Shown: positions 34,033 to 48,261 of the stretch, piece after piece
Position numbering within the stretch: the stretch's first letter is position 1
How the letters are laid out: every line of letters begins with the position of its first letter
Source: Sycobia sp. Sy_11
Taxonomy: Eukaryota; Arthropoda; Insecta; Hymenoptera; Epichrysomallidae
Direction of reading: 5' to 3'
DNA: 64,000 nucleotides
Assembly (NCBI GenBank): GCA_018907035.1
Contig: JACCIC010000002.1
Span: forward strand, 2,237,001 to 2,301,000
The notes under the pieces: generated by a model
Told to the model about the DNA's origin: nothing
Databases searched by the model: none
Seen by the model: only the letters and a program-made list of their open reading frames with translations
Translations under genes and position numbers: made by a program

Positions 34033-37000
34033 TCAAATACAGTCGCTCTCGTCGATCACCGCTGCCTTCCCTCGCGCGTCCGCGGCGTAGGGATTGACCT
34101 TCTCCTGGAGGGGTGCGGCGCCCCCGCCCCCGCCCCCGCCGCCGCCCGCGTGGGTGACACAGGTGGTGCGCGAGGCCGTGCTCGTGGGGCAGCCGCTCCT
34201 CGTGGTCGAGTGCCGCGACAGGAAGCCGTTGCCCTGGCAGCCGAAGCGCTTCATCAGCAGCCGCTTGATCTTGTCCTTCCAGACGAATATCACGAAGATT
34301 ATCACGCCCTGCAGGGTGTTGGTCAGGTCGGAGATGTACCAGACGTAGCCGGGGAGCTTGTCCTGGAACGCCCAGGATATTATCTCCATCGACCAGGTGA
34401 TGCCCATCACGATGAACAGCTTTAGGTAGAGATTGAACCTGGGCAAAGGCACGAAGATGGATTGTTTATAACGTGTTGAATTGTTTTTCAATAGAGTGTA
34501 TGATAAAATTCGCATATTCAAGAGAGAGTTCGAAATTGTTTGATCTGTGGCACATGTTATTGCGTTTGTTTAGACAATTTGGAAACGTTTATTATCTTTA
34601 TTTTGTCAACACATACATGAATTAAACTTCATGTTCATCAATCATAATGTTTACCCAAACTATGAAAATTATTTATACTTAATGAATTATATTATTAACT
34701 CGTAGCAATCGTTAGCATCTTCTTTGAAGTTTTAGCTTTATTGATTGGGATGCTCTGATGCTGTTCTGGGGGTACAAATGATTTGATGAAACTTGATGTC
34801 TGATTGAATCGATTTTGAAAATATTTACCAATGTTAATATATAAATATACTATATGACATAGATTTAATTAACATAAAATACTTGTAAAGCTATTAAAAA
34901 ACAATAACGAATGTTACATGAAAATAAAGACGCCAATAATTTCTTGAATCTAATACAATAAAACATTTAACATCATCAAATTTAATGTACATATTCAATT
35001 TTTGCATCTGACAACAGAAAATGTAGACGAGTTTGAAGACAATTAAAATCACATGATATAAGTCAACTCCAGTAAATCATGAAATTAAACATCGATTTTA
35101 ATACATTATCTTCTTAAAAGAAAACATCGGAAGATATATAATTTCAACAAGTGTTCATAAATCAATGTTACGGTGAGAAAGAATAGCTTTCGCGTTTCCG
35201 TAACTTTTTCCACGATAAATTTTCAGCTTGACATTGTTAAATTTCAGAAGTATCTTCACAAAAGCCTCGTGCCATGCAGATTAATGCGATCAAATAAAAT
35301 GGTTCTGCAGAAATTCTTCGCCCGCTTCTAAGACAAGTCTTATATAAGAGAGTTCGGAAACTTGAGCCTGGTTCAACGATTTGCTGTAACAACGTCTCTG
35401 TGCTTTTTTTCAAATGAATCGTGAAGCTGGAGAAAAAAAGTTGACCCGATCGAGCGAAATTGAAACCATATTTGGATGTGTTAGCTCATTATTATGATAT
35501 TTATATTGTATACATGTATATACAATATAACACGCAAGTACTATATAATAGCAGTATTTACCACTGCTTATTGTCGTCGTGACGCCTGCTCTCGCTGCCC
35601 CTGAGGTGGCGCGCCGTGTCCTTCTTGTGACGCAGGATTTTCACGGCGGTGAGGACGAACAGGCAGATGTTGCAGATTATCGTCGCGCCCATCGGCAAGT
35701 AGAAGTATATGAACCTCGCCGTGTGATCTGAAACGAAGGATAATAATTGAACGAGCGGATTTCAGTCGGTTTACATATAATAATATACTTGAGATTTGGT
35801 ATATGGCGACAAAAGAATCTTTTTTTAACTGATGGGTTGAGATCATTAGTAAATTGCTGGATAATATAATTTGAAACAATTGCCAACGATTGACGATTCA
35901 ATCAATTTTATATAAATTAACGGGATTTAATTTTGTGGAATTTTTTCTTTTGATATGGCTCAGTTATCGTTCAAGTTGTGTTATAGTTCTGATCTTCCGA
36001 ATGACACTATTGATATTCAATTAATAAACGTATATTATAAACTGCAGAAACGGTTTCAATTATTACGTTACAAATTATTTCATGTTTGTCCCATCAACTG
36101 TTATGATAATGATAATTTATTTGTTTATTTTATGTGTCTTAATGCGTTAATGACTGTTAATAGTATCACAGATAAACAGAAATATTCCTCTAGATACTTC
36201 CTAATTTCATTTGTTCGTAATTAATCTATATGTAAGAAACCGTGCAAATTTTCAGGAAGGTTCATGTGATATTTTCAAATTTTCGAAAAACGCGCTATCG
36301 TCGATGCTTACGTGTTGGCAAAGTATTTTATTTTATAAAAAATACACGACTTAGGCAAATACATGTAAGATACAAAAAATTAATACTTTTGTAACAAAAA
36401 ATATTATCTAATATCATTCGTTAATTTTTGAGTTTTTCGTTTCTTTAGATTGACAGGCAATACAGCCATATCCATAATCATCAAATGTACCAAATTTAGT
36501 GTGCCTGGACAACACTGAAAAATGTATTTAATGTTCATAAAAACATAGAAAAAAAAACAACTAGTTGACCTAAATTGTACTATGCATTTAGTGGCTTAAC
36601 CAAGAAATACCTTTAAATAACCCAAATCATAATACGCCGTCCCTTTGTTAAACTGTGATACGCATCGTTAACGTATGTACAAATCTAAGTAATTATTTTC
36701 TGTTGTAAGATAGTTAATTTATTATATTCTCTCTATTGATGCGAATTCGAATTAAAAGAAAGTATATTCAACATGAATTAAAATCTATAGGCATTCAAGA
36801 GTAACTGGAGAACTCTTTTCGAACACATTCTGATTTTGTGACACTTTTTGATATTCATTTTCAATTTACATTTCATTACTTTTTCAGTTTCAGTATATGT
36901 TACGAATTCTGTACAGTCCAGCTTTAAAATATCATTGGTAAAAATACTATACAAAATTCTTTTATCCGCCTCTAGTTAAAAATAGATTTGGTCGATATAT

Positions 37001-38668
37001 TTTATAAAGTAGCCTTTTAGCTACAAATGAACATTCCACAAACTCTCATCGGAAGTTATTCCTGGACATTAGTATTAATGTTAAAACGTACGTGATACAT
37101 ATGAAAGTAAGTGGAAAAACATAAGTTGTATTTATATAATTATAAAGATATTTTTCTTAAGCCAAATTAAAGATAATTGTATATGTATAATTAATTTATC
37201 ATTAGACTCTCGAAGGATTTTTTTTTATTATGAGTTTTCATTAGAAGAGGGATTCTGTTATACGGACATTATATCGAAACATCGTTAATGAAGCGCGACG
37301 AATATAAAACGGTCGCTTTAATTATCATGCAATTATCCGACGGGCTCAAGAAAATATTTATACTATCGACGTTATATATCCGTCGAGGCCCGCTGCTCCC
37401 GGAGCCTCTAATTGCATTTACCCCGAGAAATTCAGTAGTCGGCCGGAAACTTTTAATATTTTCACTCTCCACGAGATTACTTTATATCCCACGCCGGTCG
37501 CTCGCCCCGCGAAAATTACTCAACCCAATTTTCTTCTCTGCAACCTCCCCTGCGCCCCTTTCTACCAGTCCTCCCGAAAGCGTACATTCGACAATTTACA
37601 TTTCTTTCTTACAACTTTGCTCGAGATCTTTTTCTCTCTCTCCATTTTCTCTCTTAACCCTTAACTTCCTCTTAAGGCGAGGCACTTAATTGGCGGCCAA
37701 AACGCTCTCTTGTAAAAATTGTCACGCTTCCAAGTACACACATACGTATATATATATGTGTATATCAATTTCTCCGGGAGCGCGCAATTCTGATACATTA
37801 GCACAATGAATGATATTCGCAAAGTTGGGCCGTTATTCAAAGTACGCCGACTTTTTAAAAGTTTTCACGCTTGGCAATCGGATTCCTCTGTTCTTTTTGC
37901 GGAACAGAGATTGGGAGATCAAGGTTTTTGAGGAGGAGGGGAGGTCTGCGTCGTTGATATGTTGAGTACACGTACGTTTTTTTCTCAACTACTATAATAT
38001 ATATAATTAAACATGAAATTTTCTTATAAAAGCATAAAATCGGATAGACATGGTTTATGCGAAAGGAAGTAAATTTTAAAAAGCCTCCATAAAAAAATCC
38101 GAACGATTTTGCTTTTCTATTTTTTCTATTGAGTCGCTTCTACATCTGACAAATAAGATGATCGTTTATTTCGCTGTGTTTTTACTGAATTCAAATGTTA
38201 TGATTTTGAATTACTTTTTTTCTAATCTAAATATGCTTTAATTGCAGTCGATTAAACAATTACGATCTATATTGAGTATCAACTATAAGATACCGGTGTC
38301 ACTGAAAATTATTTAAGAATCTAATTATTTACATTATGTTTTTCTGTATTTCTGAAACAAATGGTTAATATGATGTTTAAGACTAAACTATTCGTGGGCT
38401 TCGAACACGTTGGAAAACTTTTTTTTATCTGCCCGTGGACCGGATTGCTACGATCAGAAGTGAAATTAATGCACGCCACTCACTCTCGAACCAACAGCTG
38501 CCCTTGCCGAACTCCGGTTTTATGAAGTTGGAGGGTATATTGGGCACGAGGTCCATGATCATGCAGACGACGGTGATGACGGTGGCGCAGCCCCAGGCGT
38601 AGATCGAGTACATGATGAACTTCTTGCGCTCGCGCTGCTGGACGCTGCCGTGGAGGGAGCGGAAACCG
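34033..38668 (-). CDS. Methuselah-like class B GPCR, 3' part (TM4-TM7 and tail)
   Basis: Three minus-strand exons join in phase: 38668-38484, 35727-35562 and 34438-34033 (about 252 residues). The first has GFRSLHGSVQQRERKKF, TM4 (AWGCATVITVVCMIMDLVP) and a conserved CW motif of the second extracellular loop (SCWFE). The second has TM5 (RFIYFYLPMGATIICNICLF) and a basic third loop. The last has TM6 (LYLKLFIVMGITWSMEIISW), TM7 (VWYISDLTNTLQGVIIFVIF) and a cytoplasmic tail with a nine-glycine run. These are hallmarks of the insect Methuselah/Mth-like family of 7tm_2 receptors. The first exon starts in mid-codon, so upstream exons for the ectodomain and TM1-TM3 exist, but none was found to 64 kb. 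Exons are much GC-richer than their introns. The subfamily was not resolved; Mth-like 1 is a possibility. Confidence 0.88.
34439..35561 (-). other. Last intron of the Methuselah-like gene
   Basis: This 1.1 kb AT-rich intron has a GTAAAT donor and CAG acceptor. Nothing else was recognised in it. Confidence 0.7.
35728..38483 (-). other. Intron between TM4 and TM5 exons, Methuselah-like gene
   Basis: The intron has a GTGAGT donor and CAG acceptor. Most of it is AT-rich. A GC-richer island at about 37280-37700 includes polypyrimidine tracts, and ORFs there run in several frames without protein-like content. An 89-residue plus ORF at 35955 is AT-rich and unsupported. Confidence 0.6.
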
Positions 38669-41600
38669 CTGTAACAGGCAAAGCAATGCTAATTCAGAAT
38701 AGATAAACAATGAAACGATTTAAATTGATCGCTATCGTAACAGCTCTCTTTATATTCGATCAACGATGCTTTTTAACGAAAGGTATATAGGTCTGGTGCA
38801 CAAAATAGGCTGTGTATGTGACAAAGAGGGACGACTGAGAATTTTATAGTGGGGGTGTTACGTCGGCAGGGAATTCAAATTTTAGCTGTAATGAAGCGCT
38901 TCTAATACTTGCGCCACTGCGGCTCGGTCGAGAGGTGATAATTAATCGAAAGAGGCATTTTCTTTTATATTAGAAAGGACGAACGTTTGTTCTTACAAAT
39001 AATCGTCATCATAAAAGTATATCCTAATCTGAATGTAATCAATAGTTTCTCTTACCAGACTTGCGGTTCTGAGATCAGTAAATCAAGATCAAATTAAAAG
39101 AAAAAAAAATCATCGAAGGACCAATCAGTACTAGCTTGCTTTTGTATTTTAAGCGAATTCTTTTAAAATAATAGTAAATTTAATGCCTTAAAGTTTTAAA
39201 TAATTAATTATAAAAGATATTTTTGCATTTAAAGTATTAGAAGCTTTCATGTAACTAAAATTTAATTAAAACAATATTTTAGTAATACGTTTTTTACAGA
39301 TAAAATGATTTAAAGAAAAGTAATTTTATTGATAAAATCTTATGAAAAAAGAATCTATTTAAGAAAATACTTGCAGTGTTGAAAATAAATAAAAGTTTAG
39401 TCATAAAATATTCAGTAAATTAAGTTTTTAGCTTTTGGTAAAAAGTATCGTGTCACAATGCGCTACTGGATAAAACAAATAAATGTCTAAGATTGAAAGT
39501 CTACTTAACATCCAGAAGTATAATAATGCAAAATAGAAGTAATGTACTCAAAGGAACTACTCTCTATACTACACGTGCACTACTTTTTATTTTTACAAAT
39601 GCAAAAGAACATATTTACAATGTAATTCAAGTATACAGAAATGGAAGAGAAGACTATTGATCATACAGTTAAGACTCTCACCCTTGATGGTTCGGTACTT
39701 TTATGATCGCCGTTTGCAGGCTTGCAAGAAAAGATACATTGCTCTTTAATACATGTTTCCGTCGACAGAGTAATTTATTAGTAGTATATAGTGCAATAAT
39801 GAGTCGTAAACTTTAATGTTCGCACATTACTTAAATGGAGTGCGCTGTCGTGCCAAGTTTTTGCGGATAGGGGATGCTAGGGATTCGTCGCATAGTAAGA
39901 GCTTTTTTATTCTCCTCAAATTTTTTTTCAGTTTCCATAACTGTTTTGAGTTTTGCTATATCAGTAAAATGTATTAGTCGCTTGTAAATGAATTTTATTT
40001 TAAAGTAAGCTCAATGAAATCACAAATCACAAAGTTCAAAGATAAACTACACACGGCCTGTATTTTTCAGATTATAAACGGATAATTTAAGAATCAACTA
40101 ACAGAATCAGAATTAATTCATGAAAATTTATTTTACAACTTAAAATCAATTAGAATTAAGATCAACAATTCCAATATTTTTTCTATTATTAATACATTTA
40201 TTATTGGCCAATTTTGTATTGGTTTAATTATCTGAAAACCCTTTCCTAAAAGTGATGAATTAAATTTTGGGAACGAAAAAAAGATCGCACGATAAACTAT
40301 ACGATTAAAGTGGATGGACGTGGACGTTCTGTTTGTCCATATAATTAGGGGCATGGAACGACGTGCGAGACTGGCAAAGCTCTTTGCTCAACAAATTTCA
40401 GCGTAATGAAATTTGTTGGGCACGTCGAAAAAGTGACTCGTTTACACGGTTGTGGTAAATAAATTCGCGGTTCGTCATTGAGCTAAAAATTAATTTAATC
40501 TCTTTATCGTGAAACGGTTATAGTCAGTCTTGAATGAGTTAGCAGATAAGGCATTGTGTGAAATTTGATATTATGGTATCATGTATTTCTTTACACATTA
40601 TAATGTTGTCTAATTAACGAAATCTTCAAACAAATTAAAAAAAAAAATTGTTCGAAAAAAAGATATTGAAAAGTTTCTAGATTTGGACAGAGCTAGTCAA
40701 CGCTGGCATTTCTTTTGATCTTTTACGTGCTCTGGAAGTTCGATTCGAATTCGAAGATAAAAGTTCAAGTTTTCTTTCTTCGCCTTGGAAACTTTTTTCC
40801 ACGGAAGTTAAAAGTTTAACATTTTTGCATTTCGTTAAGTAAATCTATGTTTTTACTCGAATGTAAAGAGTTACGAATTAATTTTCGAAAAATCATGGTA
40901 ATTAAGTTAATTTTTGATCCTACTACATATAAATTAAAAAATGGCTTTTTGATTTGATAGAACAAAGCTCGCACCCGAAACTTTATTTAAGAGACCATTC
41001 AGAAGTATCGTTTTGACTACCTTCATTCAATATAATGTTTTTGTACATTTTATCGTATTTATGTTACATAGGATCTTTAATCGTTCAAGATTTTCAAAAA
41101 TGATCGGTAATGATAAAAAAAGGATCGATGCTACGGTGTAATTGATTCACTCGATATTATTAGACTTTGATTTACATCAAAGCTGATCATTCACATTATT
41201 AGTGTTAGAATTGTTCAAATATCAGGTTTTATAAATGATACTACATGATATAAACCAAAGTAATTCGTATAAATAGGCAACATCTTAAAAAATCAAGTTT
41301 AGTTCTAAGTATAATAAGCACGATTAATACAGATTATATGTATAAAGTTATACAGTGAAGCCGGGGATATGCTCGCTTTCAGAATACCCGAACTGATCAA
41401 TATGCCCAGAGTTTATGGCCAGCTTATACGAAGGTCGTGAGCAGCCCATGCGTTCGAATTACAGCGCGGGCTATCATACGATCCAGCGCTCGGCTCCCGT
41501 GGCATCTGATGCGTTCGACATATCCGGTGGCACATAAACGGCACAGACGCACCAGACGCACAGAGGCTCGGCTGATCCTCTTTTAATCACGTATTCACGG

Positions 41601-43746
41601 CTCTCTTTAATTACGGTTTGAAATATGCCGATGGATCGATTCTTTTGGCCTATATCGAAGCCTTTTCCATATCATAATTTAGAGAAACTTTTAAGTCAGA
41701 TTTTCATAGTTCTGCAATTTTTAAGGTCGGTTTTTACGGTTGTTACAAGTTATAGATTTCCGTATCACATCTTACGTAGGATGAAAAACAGGTAACACGT
41801 CTCAGGCACTTCCGCGTTTTATTTCGAGCGATTTATACATTTTACTATAGTCGTATGTTGTTGCTAATTCAAACTTTTGTTAATTACGACTGGCGAAGCT
41901 GGATCGATCGTGTAAGTCTAATTTGGGCGTCCCTGCAGTCGAACACAAATCTCCGTTAGATTGAACATTGACATATGAATTGAGTGCATAAAGGAATGGA
42001 TACGATAATTCATAGTTCGTCGTGGGATATTCTGGATTTTCGAACCCTATCAAGTTCAATAATTTTCAGAAAAATCTAATCGATAAACAATTTTTTTTCC
42101 ATATCCTTTTGAAGAACAACGGAGATATAGATGCTTGTTAGGTACCCTGACAATTCTTCAGTCATTAAAATATAGTACTACCTCATTCACATTATAAATA
42201 TTCTCTTTAGTACTGTATATGCAGATACTTCTTTTGCAATATAAAAATGCATTAAATACTAAAAAATAATCCGTACGTTGTTCTGATAAGTATGACCAAA
42301 GAACTTTTGAGAATTAGTCTTCCACATTCGTGTATGGAAAAATCCTTTTTTGTAAATAATAATTGTATATATTTTTACAGTGAATTTTGGTATATTTAGT
42401 TCTAACCCTACATACTAAAGCTATAATTAACTAGACTTTATAATAATTCGTACATCCTTTAAGGTATTTTAACATAAAACACATTTTCTCTCATTATTTT
42501 AAGATCCTGATTGTTCTATAAAACTTATACTCAAGTTCGATTCTTAATGAATTGGTTACAGAAATAAATATTATGATTATCATTGTGTATTGCAACAAAA
42601 GGGATTCATAAACTGTGATTGGTTAATAAATTTAGTTTTTTCAAGAATTTTGAATCATAGTGTTAGAAGTAATCCTCATTTATCAATGGAATAGCACTGC
42701 TCAATACCAAATATTATTGCTTTTCTCTGAATTCGAATTGAACACCAGCTTGAAAGATTAAAAAGATTCCAACTGATATTAATGAATCCGAAAGTGTATC
42801 TATATTTTAGAACGAAATTTCCAGCCTGAGAATCCTCAGGTGACTCTTGTGAACGATATTTAAAATATTTAAATGAAAAACATGTGTTCCGCTCTTATTA
42901 GCGCGAATCTTCGGTGCGTTTAGTTATATTTATGGAAATAAAATAAATAAATATTTATTCGTAATCCAGCGTGTAGTAACAAAGCTAATTAATTAATCTT
43001 ATTTACAATTATGAATTTAGAGGAATTTAGATTAATTAAACAAGATTATTATTAGTATATGAAAGAAATTAAGAATTATAATATTTGTAATAAGCGGTAT
43101 TTGGTTAATGTGCGTTTAAGTAAAGGGCGATCTGAAAAATAAAAGTGGGTTATAAATAAAAACATATAGTTGCTAAATAAGAATTTTAATAAGATGAAAA
43201 TGCAAATATTAGAAAATTTATTTATCAAAAAAAAATGGATGCATAACATATTTTCCAAAAATTGCACATTTAATATATGCAGTGCTTTGATTGAAAAACG
43301 CCACGTGCTTCATAATATGTGAATTCATAAAATTCTTCTTTCAGGAATCCATTCGATCGAGAGCTGATTGAACTATATCTATAATAAAATAAAGATAAGA
43401 AACTCTAGGAAAAGTATAGAGGCCGAGAATAAAAGTCCGAAAAGAATGGAAAGTTCCGTGTCGTACGGCTACGAGAGAGGGAGCTTCTCGAGAACTCGGA
43501 TATGGAGCTTTCAACTTTTATGGCAAAACTACTTCGCAACTGTAGGGGCGGGGGCTTTCGGTATTTGTTTTCCACCGATGCTGCGCGAGATCGTTTAAAA
43601 TTGTTATTTACCACGAAGCTAAATTTAAATATCATTTTTTGCGAATTTGTTGAAATCAAAAAAAAAAAAAAAAGTCCATTCGTCGATTATATAAATGTTG
43701 TCCACGGATATCGTTATACTTTAGTTACACACAATCTCGGGCCATG

Positions 43747-43759
43747 CGTAAAAAAGAAG

Positions 43760-43791
<32 letters not shown>

Positions 43792-43987
43792 GAAGATACA
43801 AAAAAAAGAAAGTCATTCTTCCAGAGACATTCAGCCTGCGTTATAGCACAAAGTGCAGGTAGCTGCGGCAATCCAATGCGACATCCGGCTATTTACCTAA
43901 TTAAAGGCAGCACCATCCTCCCCGCCCTCGCAGCGCCGCGGTGTGGCACGCGCCGCGCAAATTTCGCTCATCGAGGATTATCGCCTC

Positions 43988-44023
<36 letters not shown>

Positions 44024-44034
44024 GCACACACACA
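43747..44034. repeat. (GAA)n and (CT)n-(CA)n microsatellites
   Basis: A (GAA)n run at 43754-43790 encodes only a fortuitous poly-Glu ORF. A CT run at 43989-44021 passes into a short CA run to 44033. Confidence 0.93.
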
Positions 44035-44317
44035 GACGCAAAAGCGCACACCGCAGTCCCTGCGTGGCGAGCCTTTACGACGCTCCCGGGAAATTATTCC
44101 TCTGAAATTCTTCCGCGCCCGCCGCTCACACGTACACGCGTACGCGTATACGGGCCGTACGTATAGGCGCGAGCTTCGAGCGTGCCCGGGAGTTTTGCCG
44201 CTGAGCTCCCGGGTGCTCCTCCGCGCGCTCGCGTGCGAAGCCGCGCTTCGGCCGCGGGTCGAGGATTAATGGGATAGACGACACGCGAGAGCGAGACCGT
44301 GTAATTCCTGGAGGAGG

Positions 44318-44352
44318 CCGCGGGGGGTGGGGGGGGTGGTGGGGGGGGGGGT
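44318..44352. repeat. Poly-G rich tract
   Basis: G-runs of 5-10 separated by single T bases (GGGGTGGGGGGGTGGTGGG type) form a possible G-quadruplex sequence on the plus strand inside a GC-rich island. Confidence 0.8.
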
Positions 44353-44650
44353 CGAGGGATTTGGCCTCGCTGCAGCGGGCCGAAAGATTGTTTTTTTGGC
44401 CGCGTGCCTCTATTTTTTGTTATTGTTTCTCGTCCCGCACCTCCCCCCTCCTGTTTTTTTTCCCTTCGCTTATTTTCCCACTTAAGTGGGCAGAGGCCGT
44501 GCGTCGTGTCGAAATTGATCTTTCGAGGATATCGCCGGACGGGGATCAACGGCGGAATAAAGCCACGCGTTGTTCCAAGCGCGTCCCGCATTCGTGCACA
44601 TAATACGAAATGAATATGTACGATGTGCGATAGCTTTCTTCCTTGATTTT

Positions 44651-44746
44651 TTTTGTTTGTTTGTTTGTTTGTTTGTTTATCTCTTCGTTGATTCCGTCCA
44701 CGTTTGCCGTCGAACGAGCGCGAGCGATAAATTTGAATTGGTTTCT

Positions 44747-44798
<52 letters not shown>
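44651..44798. repeat. (TTTG)n and (TA)n microsatellites
   Basis: About six TTTG units lie at 44654-44678. A TA tract follows at 44754-44798. Confidence 0.92.
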
Positions 44799-44801
<3 letters not shown>

Positions 44802-45002
44802 GAATGACGCTAATTATCGTACAAATCGCGACGAGAGCTCGGCGAGTGGCTCGATAAAAACAAGGCTTGGCTATGTGCAATTAGGCGTATTTTTCACTGT
44901 TCGTTCGTTACGTTTGTTAATTTTAAATGGCCAATTCTAGCGCCCGCGGCAGTTTTGCCGATAAGCGTCGCCGTTACGCGTTGCGCGCAAGGGAGACATT
45001 TT

Positions 45003-45003
<1 letters not shown>

Positions 45004-45034
<31 letters not shown>
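45004..45034. repeat. Poly-T tract
   Basis: An uninterrupted run of about 31 T bases lies in a GC-richer island. Confidence 0.93.
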
Positions 45035-45037
<3 letters not shown>

Positions 45038-45284
45038 GCTTTTCTCTCACCGCGTCTTATAATTAATGAGCCGTGCGCTCATCCCTCCCCTTCCAGCTCG
45101 TTTTTTTATTCTCTCACCTAATTTCGAAGCGACGACATGGAAGTTTAATTAAGCTTAGGAGTAAGGAAAAAAGAAGCTCGTTTTAGAGCATCGTCGCTGA
45201 GCGCGGTAATCGTGATACACGGTAATCCAATTAACCGCGGAACGGCGAATCACTATTGACGAAGCTGTGGCTTGTAAATTTTGT

Positions 45285-45381
45285 CCAACAAAAAAAAAAA
45301 AACAAGCAAAAAAAAGGAAAGAAAAAAAAGAAAAAAGAAACGCAAGAGCCAAAAAACAATTTTATATCCCTCGTTACTCTG

Positions 45382-45454
<73 letters not shown>

Positions 45455-45708
45455 AGAATAGCGCTCGTTTCGAGACAAATCGTGCAATTCGATCGTCCCT
45501 GCTCTTTGCCGGCTCTCCCGGAGCTATAAAAATTTATTTTCCAGCAATTTCGCGGAGCGGACGTGTCGCCCCGCGGCTAGATACATGTATTGAACGCTCT
45601 TTTTACGCCTTGTTCCTCATTCTTCTTGGTTCGGATATTCCCTATATATTTACACTGTATCGATCAATTTTTCCAGCGATAAGCTGTACATAAAAACAAT
45701 GGCAATCT

Positions 45709-45752
<44 letters not shown>
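45285..45752. repeat. A-rich tract and two (TA)n microsatellites
   Basis: A purine-rich A/AAG tract lies at about 45290-45345. TA tracts lie at 45385-45447 and about 45713-45752. Confidence 0.9.
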
Positions 45753-45757
<5 letters not shown>

Positions 45758-45929
45758 GGGGCGCGTAGTCGAATAAACGCGTCGAGCGTCAGAAATTGGA
45801 TGATCATCGAAGAAAAGGAGGAGAGCGTCCTCTTCCTGGATACGATCGGAAGCTCCCGAACAGTTGATGCGCCTTGAACCGGGGTCTACGTGTTATCGTG
45901 AAGGGGGCTGAAAAAGATAGTGGGGTGGC

Positions 45930-45934
<5 letters not shown>

Positions 45935-45971
<37 letters not shown>

Positions 45972-46164
45972 CGCGAATGAAAACACGACGGGCGGTCTCC
46001 CATAATTGATAGCCTCCCGCGGAAAGCCGCTCAGAACAATGGAGCAGGGTGCGCTCTTCTATATATATACATTCGAAATTTCCCGCAGCATCGTCAGCAC
46101 GCCGCGGTTGTCTAACCGGGTTAGTTTTCGCTTTGCGCTCGGTTGACTTGCATTATCTAAAGCT

Positions 46165-46227
<63 letters not shown>
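45935..46227. repeat. (GA)n and (CT)n microsatellites
   Basis: A GA tract at 45935-45967 ends in a CG run (GCGCGCGC). A CT tract covers about 46162-46227. Confidence 0.93.
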
Positions 46228-46229
<2 letters not shown>

Positions 46230-47459
46230 CCTTTGCTCTAGTATGCGGATCCCATTCGAAATTCAAGTGGATTTTTGGCTAAATTTGATTATAGACTTTT
46301 ACAATCAGTTTTTCACTTACTTTTATTTCGTGGACGTATTTGTTCGGGGAAATACAAGGGATCGATATGTAATCTCATACTTCGTTTAAGATTTTAAATA
46401 TAATTCGAACATCTATACTTTTAATTTCTTGTATATTTGCAGTGACTGCTACCTTAAATTTAAACGATTTGAACTACATTCTATTGATTTCAATATTCAA
46501 TCAAATACCATCAATGATTTCGAATGATTTTAAAAGATTTCACATGGTTTCCAATGTTTTTCACTACATTTAAATTGTTTTCAATGATCTAAACTGATTT
46601 TCAACTGATTTTAAATCATTTGGATTATTTTCTAGTAATTTAAAATGTCTTAAATCAAGGAAGAACTTGAATCAATATTGATTACAAAATAATTTTGCAA
46701 TATCGAACAAAATGCACGATTTCAATGATTTCCAAGACTATTTTACACGATGTTTTTTCTTCAAAATAGTCGTAATGATATAATTTAATTCGATTTCGTA
46801 ATAATTTATTTTAGGCAAGTTGAGATAATTTTTTTCCGAGTACGATTTTGCAGTTTACACTAATCTAGGATTTTTCCCGACTGCCTCCTTTTTTCTTTGG
46901 CGGAGCGACAAAGAAATTGGGACGTGTCAAAAAAATTTATCGCGACAACTGCGAGGGTAGGGGGGGGGACGGCGGACTGTAAATTTTATCCCAGACAGAG
47001 AACGAGTTTTTTTTTCTTCATTTGAACACCGCGCCGCGCCTCCTCTTTTCTCGGATGCTCCAGAAATTTTATCCCATGTAATTTTAATAATGCTCAAGAA
47101 TTTTTTTTTTCTACTTCTCGCTATTACAGTGGTTCTATTACACAGCATAAAATCCATCGAGGCCAATGGATTTTAGGCTAAATTACGTTTTTTATTATTT
47201 CTTATACATTGTTCGGCGAATTGTGGGCGGTGCAAACTTACGAGGTTCGGCGTTTGAAAAATTAAAGTCAGATACACCCTATGTATATCAACCAGCACGT
47301 CGCGCAAAACTGGGCGGAGCTTCGAGAGAGAATATGGCATCACCCCCCTACCCCGTCTCTCCAACTCCCGGTTTTTCCGTTGAAACGGAAATTACGTTAA
47401 GGCCTCTCGCTGAACGCCGTCAGCTCCGTCTTTCATATTAGACGCACGTTCGCATACGT

Positions 47460-47466
<7 letters not shown>

Positions 47467-47516
<50 letters not shown>

Positions 47517-47528
47517 TGTGTGTGTATA
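47467..47528. repeat. (TA)n-(TG)n microsatellite
   Basis: A TA tract passes into a short TG run at about 47516-47525. Confidence 0.93.
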
Positions 47529-48261
47529 TATACGTAGGAGACGCTCCTAATGCATTCTCCAAGCTGACGTGCCCGGGGTTTGTCATTGTCTGACGATAAC
47601 GTCGGTTCTCTCTTTCTCTATCTGTCCCTCTCTTTCATAGATGCAACTAATTAGGCGGGGAAAACGTGCTTCGCCTACTACGACTCTTCAGGTTTATCCT
47701 TATTTTTTTTTTTGCAAGTCGAAGCATTGCCTAACAGTTTCGTACGGTAATATTACTGTAAGATTTTGTAATTCATCTGAAGATTGTATCGATCTCATGT
47801 TATGTCTGTGTAATTACGTGTCTGTATACACGATATACCATGCTAATTTTCACACTGGAATATCTCATAAAGTTAGCGCGGTCTCAGAACATACTCCATC
47901 ATTCAGGATTGATCAAAGAACTATTTCAATAAACAATCCAATTCGGAAGCCAATGTCATAATAAGCTCGTATTAAGATCAATCATACCGATTCCATGCTG
48001 AGGTCTTGGATCAGTTCAAATGTATATTAAAATACAATGGTGAACAATAAAATAGGGTTCCTTAGAAAAACAAAAGTGAATCATAGTCTGTCTGGGTCTC
48101 TACTCAAGTCCTGGCCATTTTTCTAGAATTGTCTTGAAGCAAGTCTTGAATTGATTTTTGATAAAAACGATATTCGTCACCTTTGATTCATTGAGACATT
48201 TGAATATAATGTAAGATGTTTATTATGATATATATTATATCTAGAGAATTAGATTAGTAAT

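Noticed and set aside
33808..34425. 205-residue plus-strand ORF rich in Ala, Arg and Pro
   Set aside because: It is antisense to the last exon of the Methuselah-like receptor and to its GC-rich flank.
44094..44591. 165-residue minus-strand ORF with a poly-Pro run
   Set aside because: It lies in a GC-rich island with G-runs; the frame is open on several strands and there is no domain-like content.
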